This document shows, one piece after another, positions 49,455 through 58,678 of a DNA stretch of 64,000 bases; positions within the stretch are counted from its first letter, which is position 1, and the number at the start of each line of letters is the position of its first letter. Origin of the DNA: Methylovorus glucosotrophus (GTDB lineage: Bacteria > Pseudomonadota > Gammaproteobacteria > Burkholderiales > Methylophilaceae); assembly GCF_009858335.1 (NCBI RefSeq), contig NZ_VMSE01000001.1, forward strand, positions 1,674,001 to 1,738,000, read 5' to 3'. A program made the translations under genes and the position numbers. The notes beneath the pieces were generated by a model. It did not search any database. It was not told the DNA's origin and worked only from the letters and a program-made list of their open reading frames with translations.

Positions 49455-51785
49455 TTAAAGTGTGTGCTCAAATACCGATAACTCACTGGGTCTGCCATAC
49501 AGATACCCCTGATAGGCATGGCAGCCCACCTGCTCAAGAAACGCCTGCTGATACGGCTCCTCTATGCCCTCTGCAATCACATCCAGCCCCAGGTTTTTAC
49601 CCATGGCGACGATGGTTTGCACAATCACGGCGCTGTCGTTTTTGGGCGCATTGTCCTGGATCTCGCGCACAAAGCTCTGGTCTATCTTCAGCGAGTCCAG
49701 CGGCAAGCGCAGCAATAGTGAAAGCGAAGAGTAGCCTAGCCCAAAGTCATCCATGGAAAGCGAAACGCCGATACTTTTGAGTGCCTGCATCTTGCTGACA
49801 ATGTCATCAATATTCTGAATCACCAGACTTTCCGTCAGCTCCAGCACCAGCAATTTTTCATTGCAGCCGCTTTCCAGCAAGGCATGGCGCACTTGCTCGA
49901 CAAAATCTGCCTGCCCGAACTGCATCGCGCTGACATTGACGGACAGTCGCAGCTGGCTGGTCTTGGCATGGTGGCTCCACTTGCCCAACTGCATGCAGGC
50001 TTGCTGCAGCACCCAGTTGCCAATAGGAATAATCATGCCGGACTCCTCTGCCAGCGGAATAAACTCCCCGGGCGGCACCATGCCACGTTCGGGGTGGTGC
50101 CAGCGCAGTAACACCTCCGCGCCCGTTGTCCGCAATTCGCCATCCACTTGAGGCTGGTAATAAAGCTCAAACTGGCCCAGCGACAGGGCAAAACGCAGGT
50201 CATTTTTGAGGCTGGCCCGTGAATCAATCACCGGCAGCATGCTCTCATCAAAAAAGCGATAGTTGTTGCGGCCCGCCCTTTTGGTCTCATACATGGCGGC
50301 ATCGGCGCGCTTGAGCACCTCTTCCACGTGCATGCCCTGACGATAAAACATGCAAATGCCAATGCTGGCAGAGCATTGATGCTTGTAATTCCCCAAGTCA
50401 AACGGCAGGCTGATATCGGCAAGAATCTTTTCGGCAATCTGGCTGGCGGTCTGGATGGCGGCGCCTTCATCGCGGCCAATGTCTTCCAGCAACAAGACAA
50501 ACTCATCCCCGCCAATGCGCGCCACCGTGTCGTGATTTCTCACGGCACGCAGCAAACGCGCCGCTACCTCTTTCAGCAGCAAATCACCAAACGCATGGCC
50601 GCGGCTGTCGTTCAGGGTCTTGAAGTTATCCAAATCAATAAACATCAGGCCGCCAATGCGATGGGAGCTTCGACTATTGTTAAGCGCCTGCGAGAGCCGC
50701 TCCATCAATAGCCGGCGATTGGGCAGATTGGTCAAGGCATCAAAATACGCCAGGCGCTCAATCTCATCCTGCGCCTTCTTGTAAGCCGTTTCATCCTGAA
50801 TCAGCGAGGCAAACCCGATAATGCGGTTCTGGTCATTCTTGATCGCGGTATTGAACCATTCGCAATGAATCACCCGGCCATCACGCCGCACATTGTCATG
50901 CTGCCAATGCTGACCGCCGGCCTCATGCGCCAGCTTGCTCATGATGTCCTGCGCCATCATCTGTCCGTCGGGGGGCACAATAAAGCTCATGTGCCGCCCC
51001 AACGCCTCCGACGGCGGATAGCCGAAGATATGCTCGGCAGCGGCATTCCAGGAGGTGACCCTGAAATTCAGATCCCACTCAATCACGGCAAGCGGGGTAT
51101 GGTCGATATGCAGCTTCTGGCGCTGAGCCATCGCATTGATGGCCTCCTGGCTCTCGTGCGCCATGATGCGCAACACGATGTTTTCACGTAGCCGATTGGC
51201 TAATTTAAAGCTGGCAATGGTGACATATAAGATAAACAGCAGCAGATTGACGGCCATCAGCATGGAGAAGTGATTGCCGCCCCAGAAAAACCGAGGCAAG
51301 CCCAGCAGTATCAAACCACCCGCAAAAGCATAGGCGGTAGGCTTATCGGTGGCATACGCCATGACGGCGCCGCCACACACCCCTGCCAGTGCCAGCGTCA
51401 GAAAAGCCTGATGCGCTGTATCGTGAGGATAAAAAAGGAAAATGCCAGACAGGCCCCAGGCAATACCGCACAACCCCGACAAGGCGCGGAACCAGTTAAG
51501 CCAGAACCCTGGAGGATAAGCATGCACAGGCGTGCGCTTGTATACCCAGACCAGCGCCTTGCGCAAGCCATAGACAATCAGAAAAAATGTCATCCAGGCC
51601 AGGCATACCGCCAGTGGAACTACATCCAACTGCACGTACACCAGCAAACTTGCCACAATCGCCGCAAACACAAACGACCGCGTGCTACTGGCGTAGAGCA
51701 TCTCCACGATTTCCAGCGTTAAATCTGAATGCTTACCCGAATATAACAATGCTTCTGGCGACGGCCGATATCCATTCCCTGACAT
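49455..51785 (-). CDS. Membrane PAS-GGDEF-EAL c-di-GMP protein with EVL motif
   Basis: A 776-residue protein with about six N-terminal membrane helices (residues 30-200, MASE-like), a PAS unit (about 215-335), a GGDEF domain with intact RIGGDEFVLLLED (around residue 425) and an EAL-type domain whose signature reads EVLLRWHHP rather than EAL, with DDFGLGYSSLSLL later. The Ala-to-Val change sits between catalytic Glu and Leu; activity may remain. It may sense a membrane or respiratory signal. The ATG overlaps no other gene. Confidence 0.9.
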   Translation of the reverse strand: MSGNGYRPSPEALLYSGKHSDLTLEIVEMLYASSTRSFVFAAIVASLLVYVQLDVVPLAVCLAWMTFFLIVYGLRKALVWVYKRTPVHAYPPGFWLNWFRALSGLCGIAWGLSGIFLFYPHDTAHQAFLTLALAGVCGGAVMAYATDKPTAYAFAGGLILLGLPRFFWGGNHFSMLMAVNLLLFILYVTIASFKLANRLRENIVLRIMAHESQEAINAMAQRQKLHIDHTPLAVIEWDLNFRVTSWNAAAEHIFGYPPSEALGRHMSFIVPPDGQMMAQDIMSKLAHEAGGQHWQHDNVRRDGRVIHCEWFNTAIKNDQNRIIGFASLIQDETAYKKAQDEIERLAYFDALTNLPNRRLLMERLSQALNNSRSSHRIGGLMFIDLDNFKTLNDSRGHAFGDLLLKEVAARLLRAVRNHDTVARIGGDEFVLLLEDIGRDEGAAIQTASQIAEKILADISLPFDLGNYKHQCSASIGICMFYRQGMHVEEVLKRADAAMYETKRAGRNNYRFFDESMLPVIDSRASLKNDLRFALSLGQFELYYQPQVDGELRTTGAEVLLRWHHPERGMVPPGEFIPLAEESGMIIPIGNWVLQQACMQLGKWSHHAKTSQLRLSVNVSAMQFGQADFVEQVRHALLESGCNEKLLVLELTESLVIQNIDDIVSKMQALKSIGVSLSMDDFGLGYSSLSLLLRLPLDSLKIDQSFVREIQDNAPKNDSAVIVQTIVAMGKNLGLDVIAEGIEEPYQQAFLEQVGCHAYQGYLYGRPSELSVFEHTL

Positions 51786-52034
51786 ACCCTCTCCGCACTG
51801 ATCTTATTATTTTTTTACTGTTAATTAAGGTATCGTCGCATGTGCTTTTTTCTTTAATAATCCTCATGCAGACAAGTACATGCTACTCCTCTACTGCGAA
51901 TACAGCACGTCATTGCTTTCGCATGAAAATCTGCACAACATGGCATGCATAAGCACACGAGCAAGCGCAATTGCACTACCATACGCATGCGTTGCACCAT
52001 GAACCACGAAAACCAGACAGGACATCACAAGCAC

Positions 52035-52361
52035 ATGAGCAAGATCATCGTTGAACACAATCCATCCAAAGACCATCTGGCCACGCTGGGCGTCACCAAA
52101 TGGCCTACCTGGAAAAAAGAAGTCTCCGTATTTCCATGGGTATTCCCCGAGCAAGAGGTTGCCTACCTGCTGGAAGGCGAATGCATCGCCACGCTGGAAA
52201 ATGGTGACACCGTCAAATTCGGCAAAGGCGATCTCGTCACCTTCCCTGCCGGCCTGAAAATTCAGTGGGAAGTAAAACAGCCTCTCTACAAACACTACAA
52301 GCTTGATGGCAACGCCCTGACCCAGGTCTTCAGGAGAATCCTGCTCAAAATCAAAGGCTAA
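52035..52361 (+). CDS. Cupin domain protein (DUF861 type)
   Basis: A 109-residue single cupin of the DUF861 group: TWKKEVSVFPWVFPEQEVAYLLEGE, then GDLVTFPAGLKIQWEVKQPLYKHYK. The usual metal His residues are partly replaced, so enzymatic activity is uncertain. ATG 52035 is chosen because the cupin core follows at once; the longer in-frame ORF starts at 51945 and adds a His- and Thr-rich tail without conservation. The gene ends in a strong terminator. Confidence 0.82.
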   Translation: MSKIIVEHNPSKDHLATLGVTKWPTWKKEVSVFPWVFPEQEVAYLLEGECIATLENGDTVKFGKGDLVTFPAGLKIQWEVKQPLYKHYKLDGNALTQVFRRILLKIKG

Positions 52362-52396
52362 CCCCAGGCGCCAAGAGCCTTGGCCTGCCATTAGGC

Positions 52397-52433
52397 AATA
52401 AAAAAGCCCCATGCAAGCATGGGGCTTTTTTTA
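52397..52433. terminator. Terminator after the cupin gene
   Basis: AAAAAGCCCCATGC pairs with GCATGGGGCTTTTT across 2 nt, with T-tracts on both strands. It can serve both the cupin gene and the convergent gene at 52528. Confidence 0.93.
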
Positions 52434-52527
52434 TGGGATTACGCCTGAGTGTAATCAGTGATGCCTCAGTTCAGCGCTTGATCTGCACGCTGATCGGGTC
52501 GCACAGTGGTACTCAGGCAATCCGCAT

Positions 52528-52923
52528 TTAACTTAATGTTTTCTTCTTGCTGGCAGGCTTCTTCGCTGGCGATTCTGCTTTTTGTGCCGCAGGCGTTACC
52601 GCCTCTTTCTCAGCCACGGCCTTCTTGACCGCTGCTTTGACGGCAGCAGGCGCTTCTTCCACCGCCTGCTTGGATGACTTGGCTTTCACCTTGGGCTCGG
52701 CATCCGCCTTGCTTTTAGCCTTGATGGCATGCATGCGTGCACGCCACTCATGCAGCTGCTCATCCTCGATTTCCAGCTGAATCGCCAGGGCCTCTTCCTT
52801 GCTGAGCTTGTCTTTTTGCAGACGGCGTGGCAACTTACCTGCCATTCTGGAAAGCAAACGCTCCTGCTCTTCCGCACTCAGCTTTTTGGCCTGCTCCAAA
52901 TACTCCGGACTACTCATCTTCAT
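52528..52923 (-). CDS. Lys/Ala-rich protein with histone H1-like tail
   Basis: A 131-residue protein of unknown function. The first 60 residues are helical and charged (EYLEQAKKLSAEEQERLLSRM). From about residue 65 it becomes a Lys/Ala/Pro-rich tail (AVKAAVKKAVAEKEAVTPA, SPAKKPASKKKTLS) like histone H1-type or AlgP-type nucleoid proteins. A GGGGGT ribosome site precedes the ATG. It may bind DNA or RNA; this is from composition only. Confidence 0.7.
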   Translation of the reverse strand: MKMSSPEYLEQAKKLSAEEQERLLSRMAGKLPRRLQKDKLSKEEALAIQLEIEDEQLHEWRARMHAIKAKSKADAEPKVKAKSSKQAVEEAPAAVKAAVKKAVAEKEAVTPAAQKAESPAKKPASKKKTLS

Positions 52924-53076
52924 AACTACCCCCGATTTACATCATAAATTCAAGGGCTCAAGTCTATAGCAAGGCGCCACACGCATGCGTTACAGTTTTG
53001 CGTCACTTTAATGACAACTCGACATCACCCCAACAAAAAAGCCTGATTCGCCCACGCAACAAGGTAAAATCACCCC

Positions 53077-53538
53077 ATGAACGGAACCACCCTACAAGCA
53101 CTCCGCCTCTCACTAGGCTACACCCCGCAAGAAGCCGCCTACATGGTCGCCGCCGTCCCCCTCGCCACATGGAAAAACTGGGAAAGCAACGCCCAGCCTA
53201 TCCCCGACGAAATAGAAAATACCCTGCGCAAGCTCGTCAGCTACAAACGCCAGCTGATTGAAGAAGCCCGTGGCCAACTTCTGCACATCTGCAACGTGCA
53301 AGGCATGCCCGAGTCACTCACCCTAACCTACTACGGCACCGAAACCGACTGGCTCACACAACAAGACGCCACCGCCGTGCAATGGAAACCCCACTGCATG
53401 GCCATGGCCGCCCTGGCGGAAGAGTTTCCCGTGATTGAGTTAGTGCTGTTTGACAACAACGCCTACCAAAGCTGGCTAGATGGCCGCCTGGATAGCCAAT
53501 TGATGCGAGATCAGTGGGCGTCGGTGGTGACGCGATGA
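53077..53538 (+). CDS. YdiL/Aca2-like (DUF1870) HTH domain protein
   Basis: A 153-residue protein whose N-terminal 70 residues match the DUF1870/YdiL helix-turn-helix pattern: TLQALRLSLGYTPQEAAYMV, then ATWKNWESNAQPIPDEIENTL. The YdiL relatives include Aca2, the repressor found beside anti-CRISPR genes. The rest (about 85-153) has an all-purpose alpha/beta look (FPVIELVLFDNNAYQSWLDG). An AAGG site lies just upstream. No anti-CRISPR gene is evident next to it. Confidence 0.7.
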   Translation: MNGTTLQALRLSLGYTPQEAAYMVAAVPLATWKNWESNAQPIPDEIENTLRKLVSYKRQLIEEARGQLLHICNVQGMPESLTLTYYGTETDWLTQQDATAVQWKPHCMAMAALAEEFPVIELVLFDNNAYQSWLDGRLDSQLMRDQWASVVTR

Positions 53539-53586
53539 GATGAGTATGCAAATAAAATGGCGATTAATTTATCAAGTGCGAATTAC

Positions 53587-53969
53587 TTAAAGAGCATCAT
53601 CAGGCGCACACTCACTACTTATGCTAATTACCCTGAGTGATCTAAACTCCTCCCCTTCTGTTGTAATACGCAAGCACTTATCACCTTTAACGTAGTTGAA
53701 TATAAAAAAGCTTTTGTTATCTACAGAACAACTCTCAAGCTCATAAAATTTTCTACTTATAATATATTTCTCAAACCCAATGTAATCATATTCGTTTACT
53801 CTATGCATTCTCTTCGGTTGCCAACCTTCAGACAAAAGACGATCTCTTTTTTTTAAAAAAATGAACCAACCTCCCCACCCCATATTGCGTCAACATTAGC
53901 AGAATATGAGACATTTAACGTACAAAAAAATATAAAAAATAAGGCAATATAAAGTTGAATATATACCAT
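53587..53969 (-). pseudogene. Small exported protein, frameshifted in a homopolymer
   Basis: An ATG at 53969 opens a perfect signal peptide (MVYIQLYIALFFIFFCTLNV, then SYSANVD). That frame reads IWGGEVGSFF and stops in a T7A8 run at 53847-53861. The overlapping frame (53883 to 53587) continues as LKKRDRLLSEGWQPKRMHRV and on to a Cys-containing C-terminus. One extra base in the run would join them into a secreted protein of about 127 residues. No family recognised. The DNA is very AT-rich. It could be a real pseudogene, a phase-variable gene or a sequencing error. Confidence 0.6.
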
Positions 53970-53997
53970 TTTAAATTAGAAATTATAACGGGATTTT

Positions 53998-54459
53998 TTA
54001 TTCTGATTTTATCAAATAAAAATTATTGTTTTTGAACTCATAAAAATCAGTCGAAAAAGCACCAAGCTCAAAACTATCTTTGTCTATTCTCCTACCTCTT
54101 ATGATAAGCAACCGACTACTTTTTTTATAAACTATCTCGAACTCCGATTCAGCACTGTCAGAAGTATCATACATAGCTGGAAGTTGGCTCACTACTTTTC
54201 CACTCTTTGTATCTATCACCCCACCATAAAGGCAACCACCACCACATGCATATGTAAAAATAATATATTTTCCAGAAAAGTTTACTGGTTGTTTATAAGC
54301 ATTAATTAAGATAGTTTTTATTGATCTATTTTCTTTCGAAACAACAAGATTATTTTTTTTAAAATCGGTTACCAATGGAGCTGGATATTTTTCAAATTCA
54401 TCTTGAGCATATATGTTTATTGAGAAAAAAAATAATATAAATATAAGTAAATTTTTCAT
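53998..54459 (-). CDS. Small exported protein of unknown function
   Basis: A 153-residue protein with a signal peptide (NLLIFILFFFSINIYAQ). The mature part has a GKYIIFTYACGGGCLYGGVI core with two Cys, then a beta-rich end (EFEIVYKKSSRLLIIRGRRI). I do not recognise the family. Strongly AT-rich, unlike the housekeeping genes around it. Small secreted proteins in such AT-rich spots are often immunity proteins of contact toxins; no toxin is preserved here, so this is only a suggestion. Confidence 0.6.
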   Translation of the reverse strand: MKNLLIFILFFFSINIYAQDEFEKYPAPLVTDFKKNNLVVSKENRSIKTILINAYKQPVNFSGKYIIFTYACGGGCLYGGVIDTKSGKVVSQLPAMYDTSDSAESEFEIVYKKSSRLLIIRGRRIDKDSFELGAFSTDFYEFKNNNFYLIKSE

Positions 54460-54469
54460 ATCCTAATAA

Positions 54470-54694
54470 TTAATTTTCACCCTTCGATGTTTTTAATGCC
54501 TTAATCATTTCCTCGGGCGTCAAATGCGCCTTATTAAGACCATCTCCTGAATAATATGACTCGCCACCCTGTGCAATTCGCCCGCCAGATATTTTTTTCC
54601 AGCCATAACTCCGGCAGATGAAAATTCCTTTGCCCAGTCATATATAGCCTCATCGATTGTTTCACTGCCTTCAGGGTAATCATAGCATTCCAAT
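54470..54694 (-). pseudogene. Coding remnant between the exported-protein gene and the chemotaxis receptor
   Basis: No full gene fits. On the minus strand one frame reads YDYPEGSETIDEAIYDWAK up to an A7 run at 54592-54598. Another frame continues as ISGGRIAQGGESYYSGDG and LTPEEMIKALKTSKGEN to a stop at 54470. Neither has a start with a ribosome site. This looks like the tail of a larger gene, possibly again shifted at the homopolymer. Identity unknown. Confidence 0.35.
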
Positions 54695-54699
54695 CAAGA

Positions 54700-57234
54700 T
54701 TATCCCGCAGTGAAACTCAATTGACGCACATTGGAAGACTGAGCTGGGTCAGTCTTGAATTTCAAGACGGCGCCAACCAGATTATCCGCTTGCTCCATTA
54801 AGGATTCGGCGGCGGCGGCAGCTTCTTCAACTAACGCGGCATTTTGCTGCGTGACCTGATCCATCAATGTGATCGCGTTATTGACTTGATTGATACCGGA
54901 GCTCTGCTCAGCCGATGCCGCTGCAATTTCGGCAATAATCTGTGCCACGCGTTTAAACGCAGTCACTGTTTCATCTATCGTCTTTCCCGCGGCTTCCACT
55001 TGCCTTGTCCCATCAATCGTTTTCGAAACCGAGGCCGTTATAAGCTCTTTAATTTCTTTTGCGGCGGTAGATGAACGTTGTGCCAGGTTACGAACTTCTT
55101 CTGCGACGACGGCAAAGCCTCGGCCATTTTCCCCGGCTCGTGCCGCTTCCACCGCTGCATTCAATGCGAGGATATTGGTTTGAAATGAAATGCCATTAAT
55201 GACACTGATAATTTCTTCAATCTGGTGCGCGCTGGAGTTAATGTCGCTCATGGTGTTAATCACTTCGCTCATGGCCTCGCCGCCCTTGACCGCGATACTG
55301 GAGGCTTCATTGGCAAGTTCGTTGGCATGTCTTGCGTTGTCGGCATTCTGCTTTACCGTAGAGGCCAGCTCTTCCATGCTGCTGGCGGTTTCTTCCAGGG
55401 AGCTGGCCTGCTCTTCCGTGCGTTGAGAGAGGTCATTGTTTCCGTTGGATATTTCGCTGGCGCCTTGATTGATGGTTTCGGCAGCCAGCTTCACGACAAC
55501 TATCGGGTCCGCAATTAATTGCAGGGTTTGGTTAATTCCCTCCACAATTTTCTTGAAATCCCCTTCATGCTGGCGAGTATCCGCCCTCACATAAATGCGG
55601 CCATCCTCAGCGGCATCGACCAATACTTTGGTGTCCTGAATAAGGCGATTAATGGCGAGAATACAGGTATTCAAATTGGATTTAATGATGTTGAAATCGC
55701 CTTTGAATTCCTCATTAATCGACTTGGGTATTGAGCCTTGTGATATCTGGCTGATGTAGGAGGCGGCAATATTCAATGGGCCGATCACCCCGTCCAGAGT
55801 GGCGTTAACGCCATCGACAATTTTTCTATATTCGCCAAAGTGTTTCTGAGCATCGGCTCTAATCGCCAAATTACCTTCTGCAGCACTAGCCGCCAGTAAT
55901 GACGCATCTTCAACCAGGCCATTGATGGCATCTATGCACTGGTTGATATTGAGCTTCAGGCGCTCGAAATCTCCATGGAATGATTGATCAATCTTCTTGG
56001 GAATACTTCCCTTGGATAGATCGTCGATATATTGGGCGGCCAGATTCAAAGGCCCGATCACGGCATCCAGTGTATGGTTGAACCCATCCACAATCCGCTT
56101 GAAATCTCCCTGATGCTTCGCGGCATCCACGCGTACAGAAAGGTTACCTTCCTGAGCGGCTTTTGCCAGGGTATCAACGTCGACAATCAGGTGTTTGAGG
56201 TTATTGCGCACCTGCTCAATTGTGTCGTTTATAAAGGCTTGCTTCCCGGGGAAGAGCTCTAATGGCGCGTTGAAATTTCCCTCGCCAAACTCCAGCACCA
56301 CCTTGAGTGCCCGACGATTGAGGTCAATATGATCGGCGACCATATTGTTCACCCCTGCGACCATGGCCTGGTAAGCACCTTGAAACTTTTCCGCCGCGAC
56401 ATGCACATCAATGTCGCCAGCCTTGTGCGCAAAAGACATTTGCTGAACATCCGAGATAAACGTGTTAATTGTTCTGGCCATGGATTGCATCTCGATCAGC
56501 AGCTGACCCGTTTCATCGCGATGTACCGGAATGGAAGTTTCTTCCAATTGGCCATGCGAAATTTTTTTTGCCATTTGCAGAGCTTTGTTTAATGGCTTGG
56601 TAATGGAATGGGTCAGTATCCAGGCGATCAAGAACCCCATGATTAATATAATCACCGACAATATGACCACCCACTTGATGGCGGCACTTACCGTCGCTTT
56701 CATATGGGCTGAAGCAATCGAAGTATTACGATGATTAAGCTCCAGCAGCTCCGCGAGCGCAGCATTCACGGGTTTGTCAGCACCTTTGACGGATTTATCC
56801 AGCGTAACAATATCCGTCCCCGCAAGCTTCAGCTGCATGACCTGCGCCTGTGCCGCCTTGTAATCGGCCACACCCTTTGAGATTTTTTCCAGCAAGAGAG
56901 ACTCTTCGTCTGACATCGCACCCAGGCGCTTATAGCTTTCCATGCCTTTTTCAATATTCGCCATGCTCTGCGCAAATTTACCCGCGTATTCCCCGCCGCG
57001 CAGAATGTAATTTTTAAAATAATGTATCCCATCTGCGAGGCCTTTAGAGGCGGTGTCGATGGCATCGCGCTTTTGCAAGGTTATGGACTCAAAACCTTCC
57101 CATGTTCGGCTTACATCATTCACCTGCAAAACGGCGAACACTGAGCTGCCAATCATTAATGTCATGATGACGACGAAGCCTATGGATAGCCTGGTACCCA
57201 CACGAAAATTCTGTAGTTTGGAGAGCATATGCAA
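54700..57234 (-). CDS. Methyl-accepting chemotaxis protein with tandem HAMP array
   Basis: An 844-residue chemoreceptor. TM1 is near residues 14-35 and TM2 near 190-212, with a four-helix-bundle ligand domain between. A standard HAMP ([19 protein letters not shown]) follows TM2. Residues about 270-600 form repeated HAMP-like units: [40 protein letters not shown] and [19 protein letters not shown], with [20 protein letters not shown] and [20 protein letters not shown] between. The signalling tip is [24 protein letters not shown] ([19 protein letters not shown]). There is no NWETF pentapeptide for CheR. A sigma-28 type promoter precedes it. Confidence 0.93.
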   Translation of the reverse strand: MHMLSKLQNFRVGTRLSIGFVVIMTLMIGSSVFAVLQVNDVSRTWEGFESITLQKRDAIDTASKGLADGIHYFKNYILRGGEYAGKFAQSMANIEKGMESYKRLGAMSDEESLLLEKISKGVADYKAAQAQVMQLKLAGTDIVTLDKSVKGADKPVNAALAELLELNHRNTSIASAHMKATVSAAIKWVVILSVIILIMGFLIAWILTHSITKPLNKALQMAKKISHGQLEETSIPVHRDETGQLLIEMQSMARTINTFISDVQQMSFAHKAGDIDVHVAAEKFQGAYQAMVAGVNNMVADHIDLNRRALKVVLEFGEGNFNAPLELFPGKQAFINDTIEQVRNNLKHLIVDVDTLAKAAQEGNLSVRVDAAKHQGDFKRIVDGFNHTLDAVIGPLNLAAQYIDDLSKGSIPKKIDQSFHGDFERLKLNINQCIDAINGLVEDASLLAASAAEGNLAIRADAQKHFGEYRKIVDGVNATLDGVIGPLNIAASYISQISQGSIPKSINEEFKGDFNIIKSNLNTCILAINRLIQDTKVLVDAAEDGRIYVRADTRQHEGDFKKIVEGINQTLQLIADPIVVVKLAAETINQGASEISNGNNDLSQRTEEQASSLEETASSMEELASTVKQNADNARHANELANEASSIAVKGGEAMSEVINTMSDINSSAHQIEEIISVINGISFQTNILALNAAVEAARAGENGRGFAVVAEEVRNLAQRSSTAAKEIKELITASVSKTIDGTRQVEAAGKTIDETVTAFKRVAQIIAEIAAASAEQSSGINQVNNAITLMDQVTQQNAALVEEAAAAAESLMEQADNLVGAVLKFKTDPAQSSNVRQLSFTAG

Positions 57235-57565
57235 CCTCTAATAGGTAGGATTGACGTACAGAAATTAAAAGGATCAACTACTTATCGTCAATTTATAGAT
57301 AAACCTTAGATGAACTATTTATGACAATTTGATGAAATGCGGGCGGGCTGACGAAGGGGGGAGACCAATCCGTATGATGGATCAGCGGATAGCGCCCTGC
57401 GCCATTGAGCGAGGTCTTTAGTTAACCAATAGAGCGCTACGCTATGAATATCAATAGCGAGTAAGGTATTCGAGGCTAGCTGGGGGGAGTGTAAGAGACG
57501 CGGATGGAGAAATCAGCAAAGCTGAGTGTGCGGGGACAATAGTTCAGTGAAGGTGGAGGCCGGCC
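57235..57565. other. 331-bp intergenic region between receptor and tag genes
   Basis: Apart from the sigma-28 promoter at 57282-57308 I see no gene, hairpin terminator or repeat in this stretch. The tag gene ends at its far side. Confidence 0.5.
57282..57308 (-). promoter_or_regulatory. Sigma-28 (FliA) promoter of the chemotaxis receptor gene
   Basis: On the minus strand TAAGGTTT, an 11-bp spacer and GACGATAA match the class 3 flagellar consensus TAAAGTTT-N11-GCCGATAA at 14 of 16 positions with exact spacing. It ends 48 bp before the start codon. This places the receptor in the motility regulon. Confidence 0.75.
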
Positions 57566-58150
57566 TTAATCAGACGTTACGGGGGTTTTCCTACTCCGAC
57601 AAAAACAGTCCGCCGCATGATCATTCACAATACCTACGGCTTGCATCCAGGCATATACAATCGTCGGCCCCACGAACTTGAAGCCCCTTTTCTTGAATTC
57701 CTTTGAGATGCGCTCGGAGAGCGGGGAATTCGCCACCCAGCTTTGACCATCGCCCTCGATCAGCTTGCCATCCGTAAACGACCAGCAAAAATCAAGGAAG
57801 CTTTCCCCACGACTTTCCATTTCACAGTAAATCTGCGCCCCACGAATCGTCGCCTCAATCTTGGCCCTGGCGCGGATGATGCCAGGGTTCGCCATCAATC
57901 GCAGAATGTCACTCTCCCCGTAGCTCGCCACCTTCACAGGATCAAAGTTGGCAAATGCCTGGCGAAAAGCCTCACGCTTGCGAAGCACCGTAATCCATGA
58001 CAACCCCGCCTGAAAACCCTCCAGCATCAGCGTTTCCCACAACAAACGTGAGTCATGGATGGGTATAGCCCACTCGGTGTCGTGGTAGGTTTGCATCAGC
58101 GGGTCGCCTTCGGCCCACGAGCAGCGGATAATCGGTTGATTGGTGGTCAT
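57566..58150 (-). CDS. tag: DNA-3-methyladenine glycosylase I
   Basis: A 194-residue TagI-type helix-hairpin-helix glycosylase that removes 3-methyladenine. The family start RCSWAEGDPLMQTYHDTEW is present, then LMLEGFQAGLSWITVLRKR, and the zinc-binding end NDHAADCFCR. The usual YHDxEWG motif has Ala for Gly. It is divergent from umuDC, with 90 bp between start codons. Confidence 0.94.
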   Translation of the reverse strand: MTTNQPIIRCSWAEGDPLMQTYHDTEWAIPIHDSRLLWETLMLEGFQAGLSWITVLRKREAFRQAFANFDPVKVASYGESDILRLMANPGIIRARAKIEATIRGAQIYCEMESRGESFLDFCWSFTDGKLIEGDGQSWVANSPLSERISKEFKKRGFKFVGPTIVYAWMQAVGIVNDHAADCFCRSRKTPVTSD

Positions 58151-58214
58151 TTTTATCGATAGTTATTCATATGTTATTAAGCTGGACACTACCATCGCTG
58201 ACTGTTAGCATCCA

Positions 58215-58230
58215 CTGTACGATTGTACAA
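58215..58230 (+). promoter_or_regulatory. LexA (SOS) box of umuDC
   Basis: CTGTACGATTGTACAA fits CTGT-N8-ACAG with one mismatch in the last position and lies 10 bp before the umuD ATG. It should place umuDC, and perhaps the divergent tag gene, under SOS control. Confidence 0.7.
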
Positions 58231-58240
58231 TTCGCCAGCC

Positions 58241-58678
58241 ATGAAAACCACCCCTTCCGCCAGCGATCAGGATTTATTCCATATCCCTTTGCCTTTTTAC
58301 GATATTCCCGTTTCGGCCGGGCAATCCCGCTTTCCTTCTCCGGCACAGGATTACGAGATAGCCGAGATTGACCTGAACAAGCAGCTGATTACCAACCCAC
58401 CTGCTACGTTCTTAACCCGGGTAACCGGGGATTCCATGACTGGCGTGGGCATTTATCCAGGCTCGATTCTGGTGGTAAATCGCGCGCTCAAGCCTCGCTC
58501 TTCAAGCATTGTCGTGGTATTGCTGGATGGGGAGTTGATGGTGAAGCGGCTTTATAAACATGCCGGGGTGGTAAAACTACTATCGGAGAATCCAACGTAT
58601 GCGCCGATTACGCTGACTGAAGGGCAGGAGCTGATGATCTGGGGAGTGGTGACCTATGTCATTACCGCAACCACTTAA
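58241..58678 (+). CDS. umuD: UmuD-type translesion polymerase accessory protein
   Basis: A 145-residue S24 peptidase-fold protein. After RecA-stimulated self-cleavage it becomes UmuD' and activates UmuC. Catalytic S65 ([10 protein letters not shown]) and K102 (ELMVKRLYK) are present; the likely cleavage site is Ala-Gly in [12 protein letters not shown] 58241 is used; a TTG at 58223 lies inside the LexA box. It overlaps umuC by 23 bp. Confidence 0.94.
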   Translation: MKTTPSASDQDLFHIPLPFYDIPVSAGQSRFPSPAQDYEIAEIDLNKQLITNPPATFLTRVTGDSMTGVGIYPGSILVVNRALKPRSSSIVVVLLDGELMVKRLYKHAGVVKLLSENPTYAPITLTEGQELMIWGVVTYVITATT

